In this document: one piece after another, positions 8,336 to 17,384 of the stretch | How positions within the stretch are numbered: position 1 is the first letter of the stretch | Layout of the letters: each line of letters opens with the position of its first letter | The notes under the pieces: generated by a model | The model's input: only the letters and a program-made list of their open reading frames with translations | Told to the model about the DNA's origin: nothing | Databases searched by the model: none | Program-made: the position numbers and the translations under genes | Origin: SZUA-318 sp964412015 | GTDB taxonomy: Bacteria > Gemmatimonadota > Gemmatimonadetes > Longimicrobiales > Gaopeijiaceae | Assembly: GCA_964412015.1 (NCBI GenBank) | Contig: CAYPMO010000008.1 | Location: forward strand, 32,670-96,669 | Reading direction: 5' to 3' | DNA: 64,000 bases

Positions 8336-11004
8336 TGAGCGGACCGGGACGGGGAGGGGGTGGGGCGCGGCGCCGGGGGATCTTCTCCCGGACTTCCGCC
8401 GCCGAGGACGCGGCGAGGGAGATCCGTGCCCACCTGGAGATGCGGGCGGAGGAGCTGGAAGCCGAGGGGTGGGAGCCGGCGGAGGCCCGGGCGGAGGCCC
8501 TGCGGCGGTTCGGGGACCGGGATGCCGTCGAGCGCGCGTGCGTAGGGATCGGCCGGAGCCGTGAACGGACGGTGAGGAGGGGGCGGACGATGGGTGACAT
8601 GTGGATGGACGTACGGTATGCGCTGCGGGGATTGGCGAAGAGTCCCGGCAACACCTTGGTGGCCCTGGTCACGCTCGCCCTCGGGATCGGGGCCAACACG
8701 GCCATCTTCTCGGTGGTGAACGGTGTCCTGTTCAGGCCGCTCCCCTACGAGGATCCGGAGGAGCTCGTCTTCATCCGCGAGCGGTCCCGCACGGGAGGCT
8801 CGATGGCGGTGGCATGGGCCAACTTCAGGGACTGGCGCGCGTCCACGAGCAGCTTCGAGGCCCTCACCGCCTACAGCGCCGGAACCACGACGGTTCTCGG
8901 TGGCAGCGAGCCCGCATGGGCAACGGTGGCGTTCGTCTCCGACGACTTCTGGCGGGTTTTCGGCGTCACGCCGGCGGCCGGACGCCTGCTGGTGGCGGAG
9001 GATCACTTCGAGGGGGCGGCGCCCGTGGCCGTGGTCAGCCGGGCCTTCGCACGCAATGTCCTGGGTGACGAGAACCCGGTCGGGCGTACCGTGGAAGCCT
9101 TCGGGAGCGCCGCCGAGGTCGTGGGTGTGATCGGCGACGGCTTCGACGATCCTTCCGGCGTCCAGGTGTGGGCCCCCGTCGCGCCGCAGGGCGACAGTCG
9201 CACGGCCCACAATTGGGCGGTCGTCGGTCGTCTCCGCGACGGCGTTGCCGTCGAGAGGGCCGCGCAGGAGGTGGACGCCCTCATGGCGCGTCTCGCCGAG
9301 GCGGCTTCCGCTACCGAAGGTTCCGACTACCTGGCGGTGGGCACCTCGACCGTGTCGCTCCATACCCGCCTCGTCGGCGACGCCCGCCGTCCCCTCCTCA
9401 TCCTTCTCGCCGCTGCCGCCTTCGTGCTGCTCGTGGCGTGCGCCAACCTGGCGTCCACCCTTCTCGCTCGCGGCACGGTGCGCTCGGCGGAGATGGCCGT
9501 GCGCTCGGCGCTCGGGGCGAGCCGTCGCCGTCTCGTGCGCCAGTTCCTCACCGAGAGCCTCGTGCTGGCCGCCTGCGGGGCGCTCGCGGGCGTCGGACTC
9601 GGCGCCGTGGTGCTGCGCGCGCTCGAGCGCGTGGGCGCGGCGTCGGTTCCCAGGCTGGACGCGGTGGCCGTCGACGGCCCGGTCCTGACGTTCACGTTGG
9701 TGACGGCGCTTCTCACGGCGATGGCCTTCGGGCTGCTTCCGGCGCTGCGCGCCGCCGAGACCGGCCCAGCACTCTCGCTCCGTGCGGCGCGCGCGGGCGT
9801 GGGCTCCGGCCGCCGCACGTGGGCGGTGCTGGTGGCGTCCGAGGTGGCGCTCGCGCTCGTGCTCCTCGTGGGGTCGGGGCTCCTGGTGCGGAGCTTCGTT
9901 GCGGTGATCTCGGAGGACGGCGGCTACGACGCCGACGACGTGCTCACGACGTCGGTGGCGCTGAGCGGCGTGAAATACCCGGAGCTCTCCGACGTCGTCA
10001 TGCTGTGGGACGACCTCCTCTCCCGCATGGGCGCCGCCCCGGGCGTCGCGTCGGCCGGGGTCACGACGTCGCCGCCTCTGGGGGAGTACGCGCCCAACGG
10101 CCAGATCTCGCTCGACGGAGATCCCACGAAGCTCGCCGACGCCGTGTACGTGGTGGCGAGCCCCGGCACCTTCGACGCGCTGGACGTTCCGCTGCTGCAG
10201 GGCCGGACGTTCCAGGAAACCGACGATCCGGACGGTCCCCACGTGGTCGTGGTGAGCCGGTCGTTCGTCGACCGCTATTGGCCGGGTGCGGATCCCATCG
10301 GGCGTCGGGTGAGCGGTGGGGGGATGGACGACTACTGGAATGCGGATCCGCCGGTGTTCGGGACCGTGATCGGCGTGGTCGGCGACGTCCGGTTCAGCGA
10401 CCTGACGCGCGAAGCGGAGCCCACGGTCTACTGGCACTACCGACAGCGCCCGTACCGGATGCGCTTCGGTGGGACCCTGGTGGCCGAGGCCGCGGGAGGC
10501 GATCCGGCCGCGTTGGCGCCGGTCCTGAGGAGCACGGTACGGGCCGTCGACCCGGACGTGGCGGTGCCGCTCCGCACGCTGAGCGAGCTGGTGGCCGATT
10601 CGGTGGCGGGGCGTCGCTTCCTGCTGGTGGTGCTGGCCGGGTTCGCGGTCGTAGCACTTGTCCTGGCGGCGGTGGGGATCTACGGGGTCGTGTCGTACGC
10701 GGTAGCGCGCAGGACGCGCGAGATGGGCATCCGCCTGGCCCTGGGGGCGGCTCCGCGGTCGGTGCGCTCCCTGGTGCTGCGTGGGGCGCTGTTGCCGGTG
10801 GCGGCCGGCGTCGCGCTGGGCACGCTGGGTGGCCTCGGGCTCTCCGGATTCCTGAGGAGCCTGCTCTACGGGGTGCCTCCCACGGATCCCGCGACGTTCG
10901 TGGTCGTGCCCCTTCTTCTCGTCGGCGTCGCCCTGCTGGCGAGCTGGGTTCCGGCGAGGAGGGCGACGAGGGTCGATCCCGTCAGCGCGATACGGGCGGA
11001 CTGA
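8335..11004 (+). CDS. ADOP-family (duplicated orphan) ABC permease, MacB/FtsX-like
   Basis: The 889-residue protein starts at ATG 8335, overlapping the padR stop. Residues about 20-75 form the permease-prefix region with a short HLEMRAEELEAEGW helix. Then come two copies of the MacB_PCD-FtsX layout. The first membrane helix lies near 105-125 (LALGIGANTAIFSVVNG). A first FtsX unit lies near 350-470, a second periplasmic core starts near 500 and a final FtsX unit covers about 760-885 (RTREMGIRLALGAAP). Such duplicated permeases carry no ATPase domain, and none is encoded next door. The role may be export or envelope mechanotransmission; the substrate is unknown. Confidence 0.93.
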   Translation: MSGPGRGGGGARRRGIFSRTSAAEDAAREIRAHLEMRAEELEAEGWEPAEARAEALRRFGDRDAVERACVGIGRSRERTVRRGRTMGDMWMDVRYALRGLAKSPGNTLVALVTLALGIGANTAIFSVVNGVLFRPLPYEDPEELVFIRERSRTGGSMAVAWANFRDWRASTSSFEALTAYSAGTTTVLGGSEPAWATVAFVSDDFWRVFGVTPAAGRLLVAEDHFEGAAPVAVVSRAFARNVLGDENPVGRTVEAFGSAAEVVGVIGDGFDDPSGVQVWAPVAPQGDSRTAHNWAVVGRLRDGVAVERAAQEVDALMARLAEAASATEGSDYLAVGTSTVSLHTRLVGDARRPLLILLAAAAFVLLVACANLASTLLARGTVRSAEMAVRSALGASRRRLVRQFLTESLVLAACGALAGVGLGAVVLRALERVGAASVPRLDAVAVDGPVLTFTLVTALLTAMAFGLLPALRAAETGPALSLRAARAGVGSGRRTWAVLVASEVALALVLLVGSGLLVRSFVAVISEDGGYDADDVLTTSVALSGVKYPELSDVVMLWDDLLSRMGAAPGVASAGVTTSPPLGEYAPNGQISLDGDPTKLADAVYVVASPGTFDALDVPLLQGRTFQETDDPDGPHVVVVSRSFVDRYWPGADPIGRRVSGGGMDDYWNADPPVFGTVIGVVGDVRFSDLTREAEPTVYWHYRQRPYRMRFGGTLVAEAAGGDPAALAPVLRSTVRAVDPDVAVPLRTLSELVADSVAGRRFLLVVLAGFAVVALVLAAVGIYGVVSYAVARRTREMGIRLALGAAPRSVRSLVLRGALLPVAAGVALGTLGGLGLSGFLRSLLYGVPPTDPATFVVVPLLLVGVALLASWVPARRATRVDPVSAIRAD

Positions 11005-11067
11005 CACCCGGGCTCGGGGCGTCTTTCCCGGCTCCGCTCGGATCTCCGTGGTCCACGACGCCGAGGA

Positions 11068-12063
11068 TCACGCTGACGGCTGGTGCTTGCTCAGAGCGTT
11101 CCAGGCCGTCTCCGCGATCGCGGCGTCCTGGGCCCCCGACCCGGTGAGGTCGCAAATGATCGTCTCGTCGGCCACCCGGCCGAGGACGTCGCCCGCGACG
11201 ACGGCGCCGAGCTCGGCGTAGATGCCGTCGAGCGGAAGCTGGCCGGCCCGGACGGCGTGATGAGCCTCGCCGAGCCGCACGCACTGTGCGCTGACGTCGC
11301 ACACGAGCTTGTCGGCGGAGGTGACGACCTCGACCGCCAGCTCCCGCTTCGAGGGCCCGTCGGCTCCGACGGCGATCACGGTGGCTCCGGGCTTCAGCAT
11401 GCCCGGGAAGATCAACGGCACCTGTGACGGCGTGGCCGTGACGACCAGGTCGGCGTTCGCGACGGTGCTTGCAACGTCGGCGAACTCGTAGACGTGGACA
11501 CCGAGCGTCTTGCTCATCTGGGCCACGTACCGCTTGCGCGACGACTCCTTCCGCGACCAGACCTTCACCTGGGTGAGGTCCCGGACCCGATGGATGAGCT
11601 CGGCCTGGAACCGGCCCTGCACGCCTGCCCCCACGACGGCGAGCGTCAGCGGATGGTTCGGCGAGAGATAGCGGGCGGCGAGCGCTCCTGCGGCGGCGGT
11701 GCGGAGGTCCGTGAGGTACCCGTTGTCGCACAGGACCGCCAGCGGGAAGCCGGTGGTGGCGTCGAACACGAGGACGAGACCGGACCCCGTGGGTACTCCC
11801 AGCTCCACGTTGCCGTAGAAGCCGGTGGCGACCTTGAACGCGAAGATCTCGGCTCCCTGGATGTGGGCGCCCTTCACGTGGACCTCCCCGTGCACCTCCG
11901 GGATCTCCGCGCCCAGGGGCATGGGGGAGACGACCTCGTTGCGGGCGAGCGCCAGGAACGCGCGCTCCGCCGCGGCGAGCGCGGCACGATGGCTGACCGC
12001 GGCGCGCACCGCCTCCTCGGAGAAGACGGCCGGCCCGGATCTGACTCCGTTTCCCACAGTCAT
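11068..12063 (-). CDS. Ornithine cyclodeaminase/mu-crystallin family protein
   Basis: The 331-residue product from the ATG at 12063 has the fold signatures of the OCD/mu-crystallin family: the GATVIAVGADGPSKREL segment, the substrate-side LGVPTGSGLVLVFDATTG, and the NAD(P)-binding VVGAGVQGRFQAEL near residue 138. Family members include ornithine and lysine cyclodeaminases, alanine dehydrogenases, and imine or ketimine reductases, so the precise reaction cannot be read from the sequence. The start overlaps the stop of the upstream UvrC-like gene (ATGA), making the two a probable operon. A longer in-frame start at 12153 would run into that gene and is rejected. Confidence 0.87.
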   Translation of the reverse strand: MTVGNGVRSGPAVFSEEAVRAAVSHRAALAAAERAFLALARNEVVSPMPLGAEIPEVHGEVHVKGAHIQGAEIFAFKVATGFYGNVELGVPTGSGLVLVFDATTGFPLAVLCDNGYLTDLRTAAAGALAARYLSPNHPLTLAVVGAGVQGRFQAELIHRVRDLTQVKVWSRKESSRKRYVAQMSKTLGVHVYEFADVASTVANADLVVTATPSQVPLIFPGMLKPGATVIAVGADGPSKRELAVEVVTSADKLVCDVSAQCVRLGEAHHAVRAGQLPLDGIYAELGAVVAGDVLGRVADETIICDLTGSGAQDAAIAETAWNALSKHQPSA

Positions 12064-13151
12064 CGCGTCCTTTCCCGAACGAACCCTTTCTTCTCGAGCC
12101 AACGCTTCGGGGCGAGGGCCCGTCTTCGCTCCTTCGGTCGCAGGCGGAACCACCGTGCGACGAGGAGGATCTCGGCGGCGGCGTCCGGCGCCAGGCCCTG
12201 CGGCCCGATGTCGGCGCCCCCGTATGCCTTCTCCACCACCGTCGCCACGCGCTCGCGGGCCCTTCGGCCCCGGGGGTACGGCATCTCCCGGAGGATCCTC
12301 CCCTTCCGGATGAGGTAGACTCGGTCGTCTCCCCCGAAGCCGGGCACCCTGTACACGAAGCTCAGGTCCTCCACGCGGCCGCGAAAGGCCACCAGCTGGT
12401 CACGGAAGCGGCGCAACCGTTCGCTCCGATCCCGCAGGAGCGCGGCGTACTCGTATTCCCTCCGCGCGGCCGCCTCCCGCATACGGTCCTCGAGGTCCCT
12501 CAAGGGAGCGTCGGCACGGCCCTCGAGAAACCGGCGCGCCGTCTCCACGGCCGCCGCGTACTCCTTGGCGGTCGGTCGGCCGCAGCAGGGAGCGAGGCAC
12601 GTGCGGAGCTCCGCCCGCAGGCAGTGCGGCGGCCGGCCGCCCCGGAATATCTCGAGCTGGTCGCCGAAGAACATCGGAGTGGTGCCGGCGCAATCGCGAA
12701 TGCCGAGCACGTGCCCCAGCTCCCGAACCGTGTGTCCGAGAGCGGCTACCCTGGGAAAGGGGCCGTAGTAGGTGGCGCCGTCCTCCACCACGCGGGTCAC
12801 CGCGAGGACGCGGGGCGCGCGCTCGTTGGTGATCTTCACGAAAGCATAGATGCGCCTGCGCTTGTGCTGGACGTTGAACCGCGGTTGGTGACCCTGGATG
12901 AGCTTCATCTCGTGGACCAGGGCGGCGAACTCGTTGGGGATGTACTCCCACTCGACGCGCAACGCTTCGTGGATCAGCTCCCAGGCCTTGTCGCCCCTGG
13001 GGGTGCGGAAATAGGAGAGGAGCCGCGACCGGACGTGCACGGACTTACCCACGTAGAGAAGCTCGTGTCCCGCACCGTAGAAGCGGTAGACACCCGGGCG
13101 GTTCTCCGCGTGGTTCCGGATGTGGGACCGAACGGCCGCGTTGGGATGCAA
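12060..13151 (-). CDS. Short UvrC-like GIY-YIG nuclease
   Basis: The N terminus carries the GIY-YIG nuclease signature: GVYRFYGAGHELLYVGKS. Next come the UvrC cysteine cluster region, with GIRDC and later CLRAELRTCLAPCC, where UvrC binds a [4Fe-4S] cluster, and a UVR-like helix EYEYAALLRDRSERL. The RNase H-like 5' nuclease domain and helix-hairpin-helix modules of full UvrC are missing, so it resembles UvrC's 3'-incision half or the Cho nuclease. The start is uncertain: TTG at 13151 (363 residues) or GTG at 13214 (384 residues); neither has a clear ribosome-binding site. It is divergent from the HD gene and coupled to the ornithine cyclodeaminase-like gene. Confidence 0.8.
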   Translation of the reverse strand: MHPNAAVRSHIRNHAENRPGVYRFYGAGHELLYVGKSVHVRSRLLSYFRTPRGDKAWELIHEALRVEWEYIPNEFAALVHEMKLIQGHQPRFNVQHKRRRIYAFVKITNERAPRVLAVTRVVEDGATYYGPFPRVAALGHTVRELGHVLGIRDCAGTTPMFFGDQLEIFRGGRPPHCLRAELRTCLAPCCGRPTAKEYAAAVETARRFLEGRADAPLRDLEDRMREAAARREYEYAALLRDRSERLRRFRDQLVAFRGRVEDLSFVYRVPGFGGDDRVYLIRKGRILREMPYPRGRRARERVATVVEKAYGGADIGPQGLAPDAAAEILLVARWFRLRPKERRRALAPKRWLEKKGFVRERTR

Positions 13152-13283
13152 GGGGAGTGGGGTGGGGTGGCGCTTTCGCTTTTCGTTCGGGAAGATAAGG
13201 AGGTGCGACAGCACCCGCCACCACGGCCGGTCGTCCCATCCACGCATTGCCGGACGCGGTGCGTCACCCCCAAATACTTCGAC

Positions 13284-14582
13284 ATGGCATCGATGATCGG
13301 TGGAAAGCTCATCCGGGACCCCCTCTGGAACACCATCCGGCTGAACGCCACCGCCACGCGGATCGTGGACACGGCCGAGTTCCAGCGGCTCCGGTACATC
13401 CGCCAGCTCGGTTTCGCGCACCTGGTGTATCCGGGGGCCACGCATACGCGGTTCGACCACGCCCTGGGGGTCTACCACCTTACGGTGACCGCCCTCCGCC
13501 ATCTGAGGGAGCTGGGTGGCGCGCCGCCCGAGGCGTGGGAAGGGGAAGAGCTCGTTCCGTACGCCGCGCTTCTCCACGACATCGGGCACTATGCCTTCTC
13601 GCACGCGCTGGAGGAGTTGGAAAGCGATGTGCCGGCGGGGCACGAGGAGGTGAGCCGCCGCTTCTTCACGTCTCCGTCCCTTCGCGACGCCTTGGCGCCT
13701 CTGGGGCTGGCAGCGGGCGACCGCCTGCATGAGCTCATCCGTGGGAACAGCCACATTCCGCTTCGGGGTCTGGTGAGCGGGAGCCTGGACCTGGACAAGA
13801 TGGAGTACCTCCGCCGCGACGCGCGCTTCTGCGGGGTGCCGTACGGAGAGGTGGACGTGGATCGGCTTCTGCAGGGACTGGTCCTCGTGGCCGACCCCGA
13901 GACCGGCCGCCACGAGGTCGGGGTCGTCGAGAAAGCGGTCGCGGCGCTGGAGTCCCTGCTGTTCGCGAAGTACCAGATGTTCCGCAACGTCTACTGGCAT
14001 CACGGCGTGCGCGCGGCGACGTCGCTGTACAAGCGCATCGTCGAAGAGGCGGTGGCGTCGGGGCTGCTCGATCCGGAGGAGCTGGTCGGGCCGACGGACG
14101 AAGAGCTGCTCTACGAGATCGGAAGGCGCGCGCACGAAGACGACTCGGAGGTAGCCGAGCGCCTCGACACCCGGTGGCTGCCCGCGCTGCGGCACCGACG
14201 TCTTCCGAAACGAGCCCTCGAGCTGACGGCCGCCGATCTCGAGGGGCGCGTCGTGGAGGATTGGGCGGCGGTCGAATCACCGTGGAAGCGTGCCGTGGAA
14301 GACGAGCTCGCGTCGGAGGTCGGGCTCGAACCCGGGGAGGTCGTGATCGACTTTCCGGCCAAGCGCGCGATGTTCCAGCTCGACGTCCTGGTCGAGATGA
14401 AGGATGGGGAGGTGCGACGCCTCGGGCCGGAGGGACTTCCGGGGCTGCTCGATCTGCCGCGGGTGGCGGGCGAGCTGTATACCACGGCGAGGGTGCTTCG
14501 GGTCTTCACGTTCGAGCGCAGGAGCCTGGATCCGGGGGAGGTGCTGGAGCGGATCACGCGACCGCGACCAGCGCGACCGTGA
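13284..14582 (+). CDS. HD-domain phosphohydrolase (dGTPase/SAMHD1-like)
   Basis: The 432-residue protein belongs to the COG1078-type HD superfamily, relatives of dGTP triphosphohydrolase and SAMHD1. The conserved series is visible: EFQRLRYIRQLGFAHLVYPGA, then HTRFDHALG near residue 54, LLHDIGH near residue 96, and the late aspartate in LDKMEYLRRDA near residue 169. These supply the metal-binding H...HD...D set. It probably hydrolyses a nucleoside triphosphate, but the nucleotide is not predictable. ATG 13284 is chosen; ATG 13293 is an alternative. The last 29 bases overlap the 3' end of the convergent phosphatase gene. Confidence 0.88.
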   Translation: MASMIGGKLIRDPLWNTIRLNATATRIVDTAEFQRLRYIRQLGFAHLVYPGATHTRFDHALGVYHLTVTALRHLRELGGAPPEAWEGEELVPYAALLHDIGHYAFSHALEELESDVPAGHEEVSRRFFTSPSLRDALAPLGLAAGDRLHELIRGNSHIPLRGLVSGSLDLDKMEYLRRDARFCGVPYGEVDVDRLLQGLVLVADPETGRHEVGVVEKAVAALESLLFAKYQMFRNVYWHHGVRAATSLYKRIVEEAVASGLLDPEELVGPTDEELLYEIGRRAHEDDSEVAERLDTRWLPALRHRRLPKRALELTAADLEGRVVEDWAAVESPWKRAVEDELASEVGLEPGEVVIDFPAKRAMFQLDVLVEMKDGEVRRLGPEGLPGLLDLPRVAGELYTTARVLRVFTFERRSLDPGEVLERITRPRPARP

Positions 14583-15300
14583 CGTTGTCGTGCCCGCCAC
14601 GCGCCACCGCGGCCGCGATCAGGGAGCGGGCCGCCGACTCGATGTCGGCGGCCGGGTGCCCGATCCGGGCACGCAGGATCCGCGCCAACGTGTCGTCGTC
14701 CAGCATCCCGACCAGGCCGTCGGTGCAGAGCAGGAAAAGGTCGCCTGCCTCGAGGGATCCCGTCAGGACCTGAACCCGGGGCGGCTCGTCGGATCCCAGG
14801 CATTGCGTGAGGATATGGCCCCACGGGTGATGGCGGGCCTGCTCGGGCGTGAGCTGGTTCGACTCAACCTTCTGCTGTACCCAGGTGTCATCCCTGGTGA
14901 TTTGGCGGAAGGCGCCTCGGCGGAGCAGGTAGGCCCGGGAATCACCCACGTGGCCGACGCACCAAGCTTCGTCGACCACGTCGGCGAGAAAGGCGGTAAG
15001 GGTGGTTCCCATCCCCGAGAGACTCGGCTCGCGGGCTCCACGGTCGCGTACGGCCGCGTGCGCGCTGAGGACGACTTCGGACATGACATGCTCCACCGGG
15101 CCCCGGCTGCGGGCCTCCCGAAGCCGCTCCATCGTGCGCTCCGCAGCCGTGCGGCTGGCCACGTCGCCCCCGGGATGGCCGCCCATTCCATCGGCTACCA
15201 CGGCGATCCCGAGTTCCGGCGCGAGCGCGAGACTATCCTCGTTCCTCCGACGGACGCAGCCGATGTCCGTGAGACCTGCCAGTGTGAGTCGGTGGAGCAC
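14554..15300 (-). CDS. PP2C-family serine/threonine protein phosphatase
   Basis: The 248-residue protein is a stand-alone bacterial PP2C. The motifs appear in order: RRRNEDS, VADGMGGHPGGDVAS with two metal-binding aspartate positions, GMGTTLT, GHVGDSRAYL, LCTDGLVGM and GGHDNVTV. This set includes the metal-coordinating aspartates. Enzymes of this type reverse Ser/Thr phosphorylation by Hanks-type kinases. No kinase gene is visible in the window. The start is GTG at 15300. The 3' end overlaps the HD gene by 29 bases on the opposite strand. Regulation is not visible in the sequence. Confidence 0.94.
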   Translation of the reverse strand: MLHRLTLAGLTDIGCVRRRNEDSLALAPELGIAVVADGMGGHPGGDVASRTAAERTMERLREARSRGPVEHVMSEVVLSAHAAVRDRGAREPSLSGMGTTLTAFLADVVDEAWCVGHVGDSRAYLLRRGAFRQITRDDTWVQQKVESNQLTPEQARHHPWGHILTQCLGSDEPPRVQVLTGSLEAGDLFLLCTDGLVGMLDDDTLARILRARIGHPAADIESAARSLIAAAVARGGHDNVTVALVAVA

Positions 15301-15674
15301 GATCGCGGAGGAGGATCGGGAAACGAGGGGTCCGGATCGGGAAGGTAGACCAGGGCCGGGAATCGAGGCAACGCGCGAACCGCAAACAAGCCGCGGGAGG
15401 CCGGAACTCGGCTCCCTCGGAGGGGTTTACCAGAAACCGGCGTACGACGGATCGCCCGCCGCCCCGGAGGCCTCGGGGCGGACCCTCCCTTGCGGGCGCC
15501 GCGAGGGAACCCGGCCGCCAGGTCGGGCGTACGATACGGGGGCATTTGTTGACAACGGAGCACTCAGTCCCCATGTTGAAGGGCTGCGGTCACGCCAGCC
15601 AGCGCTGGCCCGCGCCCGGCCGTCGAACCCGCCGCTCCCTCCGCGGGGAGAGGCGAAAAGGAGTATGGATCTGT
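15301..15674. other. Upstream region of the primary sigma factor gene
   Basis: This 374-base stretch lies between the divergent PP2C and sigma factor genes. I find no open reading frame with coding character and no RNA gene. A perfect TTGACA hexamer occurs at 15549-15554, but its best -10 at a 17-base spacing (CATGTT, 15572) matches only half of the consensus. The 5' leader to the sigma ATG would be about 90 bases. Confidence 0.45.
15549..15577 (+). promoter_or_regulatory. Possible sigma-70 promoter for the sigma factor gene
   Basis: A perfect -35 hexamer (TTGACA, 15549) is followed after 17 bases by CATGTT, a weak -10. It is correctly oriented about 100 bases before the sigma factor start. 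The weak -10 keeps confidence low. Confidence 0.3.
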
Positions 15675-16592
15675 ATGGCCACTGCCCCTGCCAAGAAGGG
15701 TCCGGCCACCAAGCGTCGCAAGCGTAAGGGCAAGAATCTGCTCTCCGGCTTCGACGCCTCCGTCGAGGAGCAGAGCGCGCTCGACCAGTATCTGCGTGAC
15801 GTCAGCAGGCACGAGCTGATCACGCCGGAGCGAGAGACGGAGCTCGGAGCGAGGGCCCAGAAGGGTGACGAGGACGCGATCCAGGAGTTGGCGCGCGCCA
15901 ACCTGCGCTTCGTGATCAGCGTCGCCAAGAAGTACCAGAACCGGGGCGTTTCCCTGACGGACCTGATCCAGGAGGGCAACGTCGGGCTGGTTACGGCCGC
16001 GCGGAAGTTCGATCCCGAGCAGGGCGTCAAGTTCATCTCGTACGCGGTGTGGTGGATCCGGCAGGCCATCCTCGCGTCGCTCGCCAACCACGGCCGGGCC
16101 GTGCGCGTGCCCCTGAATCGCGCCAGTGACCTGGCGAGGATCTTCCGGGAGAAGGAGCGCCTCAAGCAAGAGAAGGGCCGCGAGCCGAGCACCGACGAGC
16201 TGGCCGAGGCCACGGACCTCACGCCGGAGCTGGTCGAATCACTCCAGACGCTCAACGCGGCGGAGATCCGTCTGGATGCGCCGATCGGCGACTCCGAGGA
16301 TTCGCAGCTCGTGGAGCGGTTCATCACGGAGGAAGCCGCAGAGCCCGAAGTGGAGGTCGAGAGCCGATTGCTGACGGAGGCGATCACCGAAGCCCTGTCC
16401 ACGCTCGAGCCGCGTGACGCGAAGGTGCTCCGACTGTACTTCGGTCTCGAGGGCGAGCGCGAGCACACGCTCGAGGAGATCGGGAACATGTTGGGCGTTA
16501 CGCGCGAGCGGATCCGCCAATTGCGCGACCGCGCGCTGCGCCGTCTGCGCGAGGGCGAGCGCGGAAGCGCTCTGGAGTCGTTCGCGGCGTAA
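15675..16592 (+). CDS. rpoD: RNA polymerase primary-type sigma factor (RpoD/SigA)
   Basis: The 305-residue sigma-70 protein has region 1.2 (DQYLRDVSRHELITPERE) and region 2 (NLRFVISVAKKYQNRG, DLIQEGNVGL, and the -10-reading helix KFISYAVWWIRQAI). Region 3 begins at RVPLNRASDLARI, and region 4 contains TLEEIGNMLGVTRERIRQL for -35 contact. Region 1.1 is absent; the N terminus is instead lysine- and arginine-rich (TKRRKRKGK). This short primary sigma layout is common in the FCB bacteria. AAAAGGAG at 15657-15663 supports the ATG at 15675. It may be the housekeeping factor; a second copy elsewhere cannot be excluded. Confidence 0.9.
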   Translation: MATAPAKKGPATKRRKRKGKNLLSGFDASVEEQSALDQYLRDVSRHELITPERETELGARAQKGDEDAIQELARANLRFVISVAKKYQNRGVSLTDLIQEGNVGLVTAARKFDPEQGVKFISYAVWWIRQAILASLANHGRAVRVPLNRASDLARIFREKERLKQEKGREPSTDELAEATDLTPELVESLQTLNAAEIRLDAPIGDSEDSQLVERFITEEAAEPEVEVESRLLTEAITEALSTLEPRDAKVLRLYFGLEGEREHTLEEIGNMLGVTRERIRQLRDRALRRLREGERGSALESFAA

Positions 16593-16595
16593 TCC

Positions 16596-17384
16596 TCAGG
16601 ACGGCTTGGCCCGCAGCGGCGTCACCCGGGGCGTGCCCGTGGCGGGGTCGGTGGCTACGGCGATGGGCCACCGGTAGACGGCCTCGAGCGTGCCCGACTG
16701 CATCACCCGCGCGGGTGGCCCTTCCGCCGCGACCCGGCCGTGCGCCAGAAGGAGCACGTGGTCCGCGAAGCGTGCGGCCAGGTCGAGGCCGTGCGTCACG
16801 ACCAGAACGGTCATGCCGCCGTCCGCCCATTCTCGCAGCAGCTCGAGGATCGCCATCTCGTGGCGGATGTCGAGGCTGGCGGTCGGCTCGTCCAGCACCA
16901 GCGCTCTGGGCTCCTGGGCGAGCGCTCGGGCGAGGCGGACCCGCTGGAGCTCGCCTCCCGAGAGCGTCGTGATGTCGCGGCCGGACAGATCCGCCACGTC
17001 GCACTGCTCGAGCGCCCTGACGATCGCCGCGCGGTCCTCGTCCCGCTCGGTCCGCAGCGGACCCAGGTGCGGGTAGCGACCCATCGCGACCATCTCGCGG
17101 ACGGTCAGCGGGAAGGCGACGGTCTCGGCCTGGGACACGACGCCGACGGCCCGCGCGAGCTCCCGCCTCGACCACGACGCCGCGTCCCGTCCGTCCACCA
17201 GGGCCTTCCCACCGGAGGCCCGCAGCACTCCCAGAAGAGCCTTGAGGAGGGTGGACTTCCCTGAGCCATTCGGCCCCAGCACCGCGTAGAGCGTGCCGTC
17301 CGGGACATCCATCGAGACTCCGTCGAGCGCCGCGTCGAGACCGCGCCCGTAGCGCACCACGAGTCGCTCGGCCGTGAATCTCAT
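16596..17384 (-). CDS. ABC importer ATP-binding protein (FecE/BtuD/HmuV type)
   Basis: The 262-residue ATPase contains Walker A GPNGSGKST near residue 40, the signature LSGGELQRVRLARAL near 140, Walker B ALVLDEPTASLD, and the switch histidine in VVTHGLDLAARFA. It belongs to the group that powers uptake of iron chelates, heme or cobalamin through FecCD-type permeases. The ATG at 17384 overlaps the permease stop by 4 bases, and it is the last gene of a four-gene minus-strand operon. Its 3' end lies 3 bases from the convergent sigma factor gene. Substrate is undetermined. Confidence 0.93.
   Translation of the reverse strand: MRFTAERLVVRYGRGLDAALDGVSMDVPDGTLYAVLGPNGSGKSTLLKALLGVLRASGGKALVDGRDAASWSRRELARAVGVVSQAETVAFPLTVREMVAMGRYPHLGPLRTERDEDRAAIVRALEQCDVADLSGRDITTLSGGELQRVRLARALAQEPRALVLDEPTASLDIRHEMAILELLREWADGGMTVLVVTHGLDLAARFADHVLLLAHGRVAAEGPPARVMQSGTLEAVYRWPIAVATDPATGTPRVTPLRAKPS

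Noticed and set aside
8290..11007. Long minus-strand frame (about 900 codons) opposite the ADOP permease
   Set aside because: The plus strand has the full permease with PadR coupling. The antisense product is dominated by Arg, His, Gln and Pro, as expected of a shadow frame.
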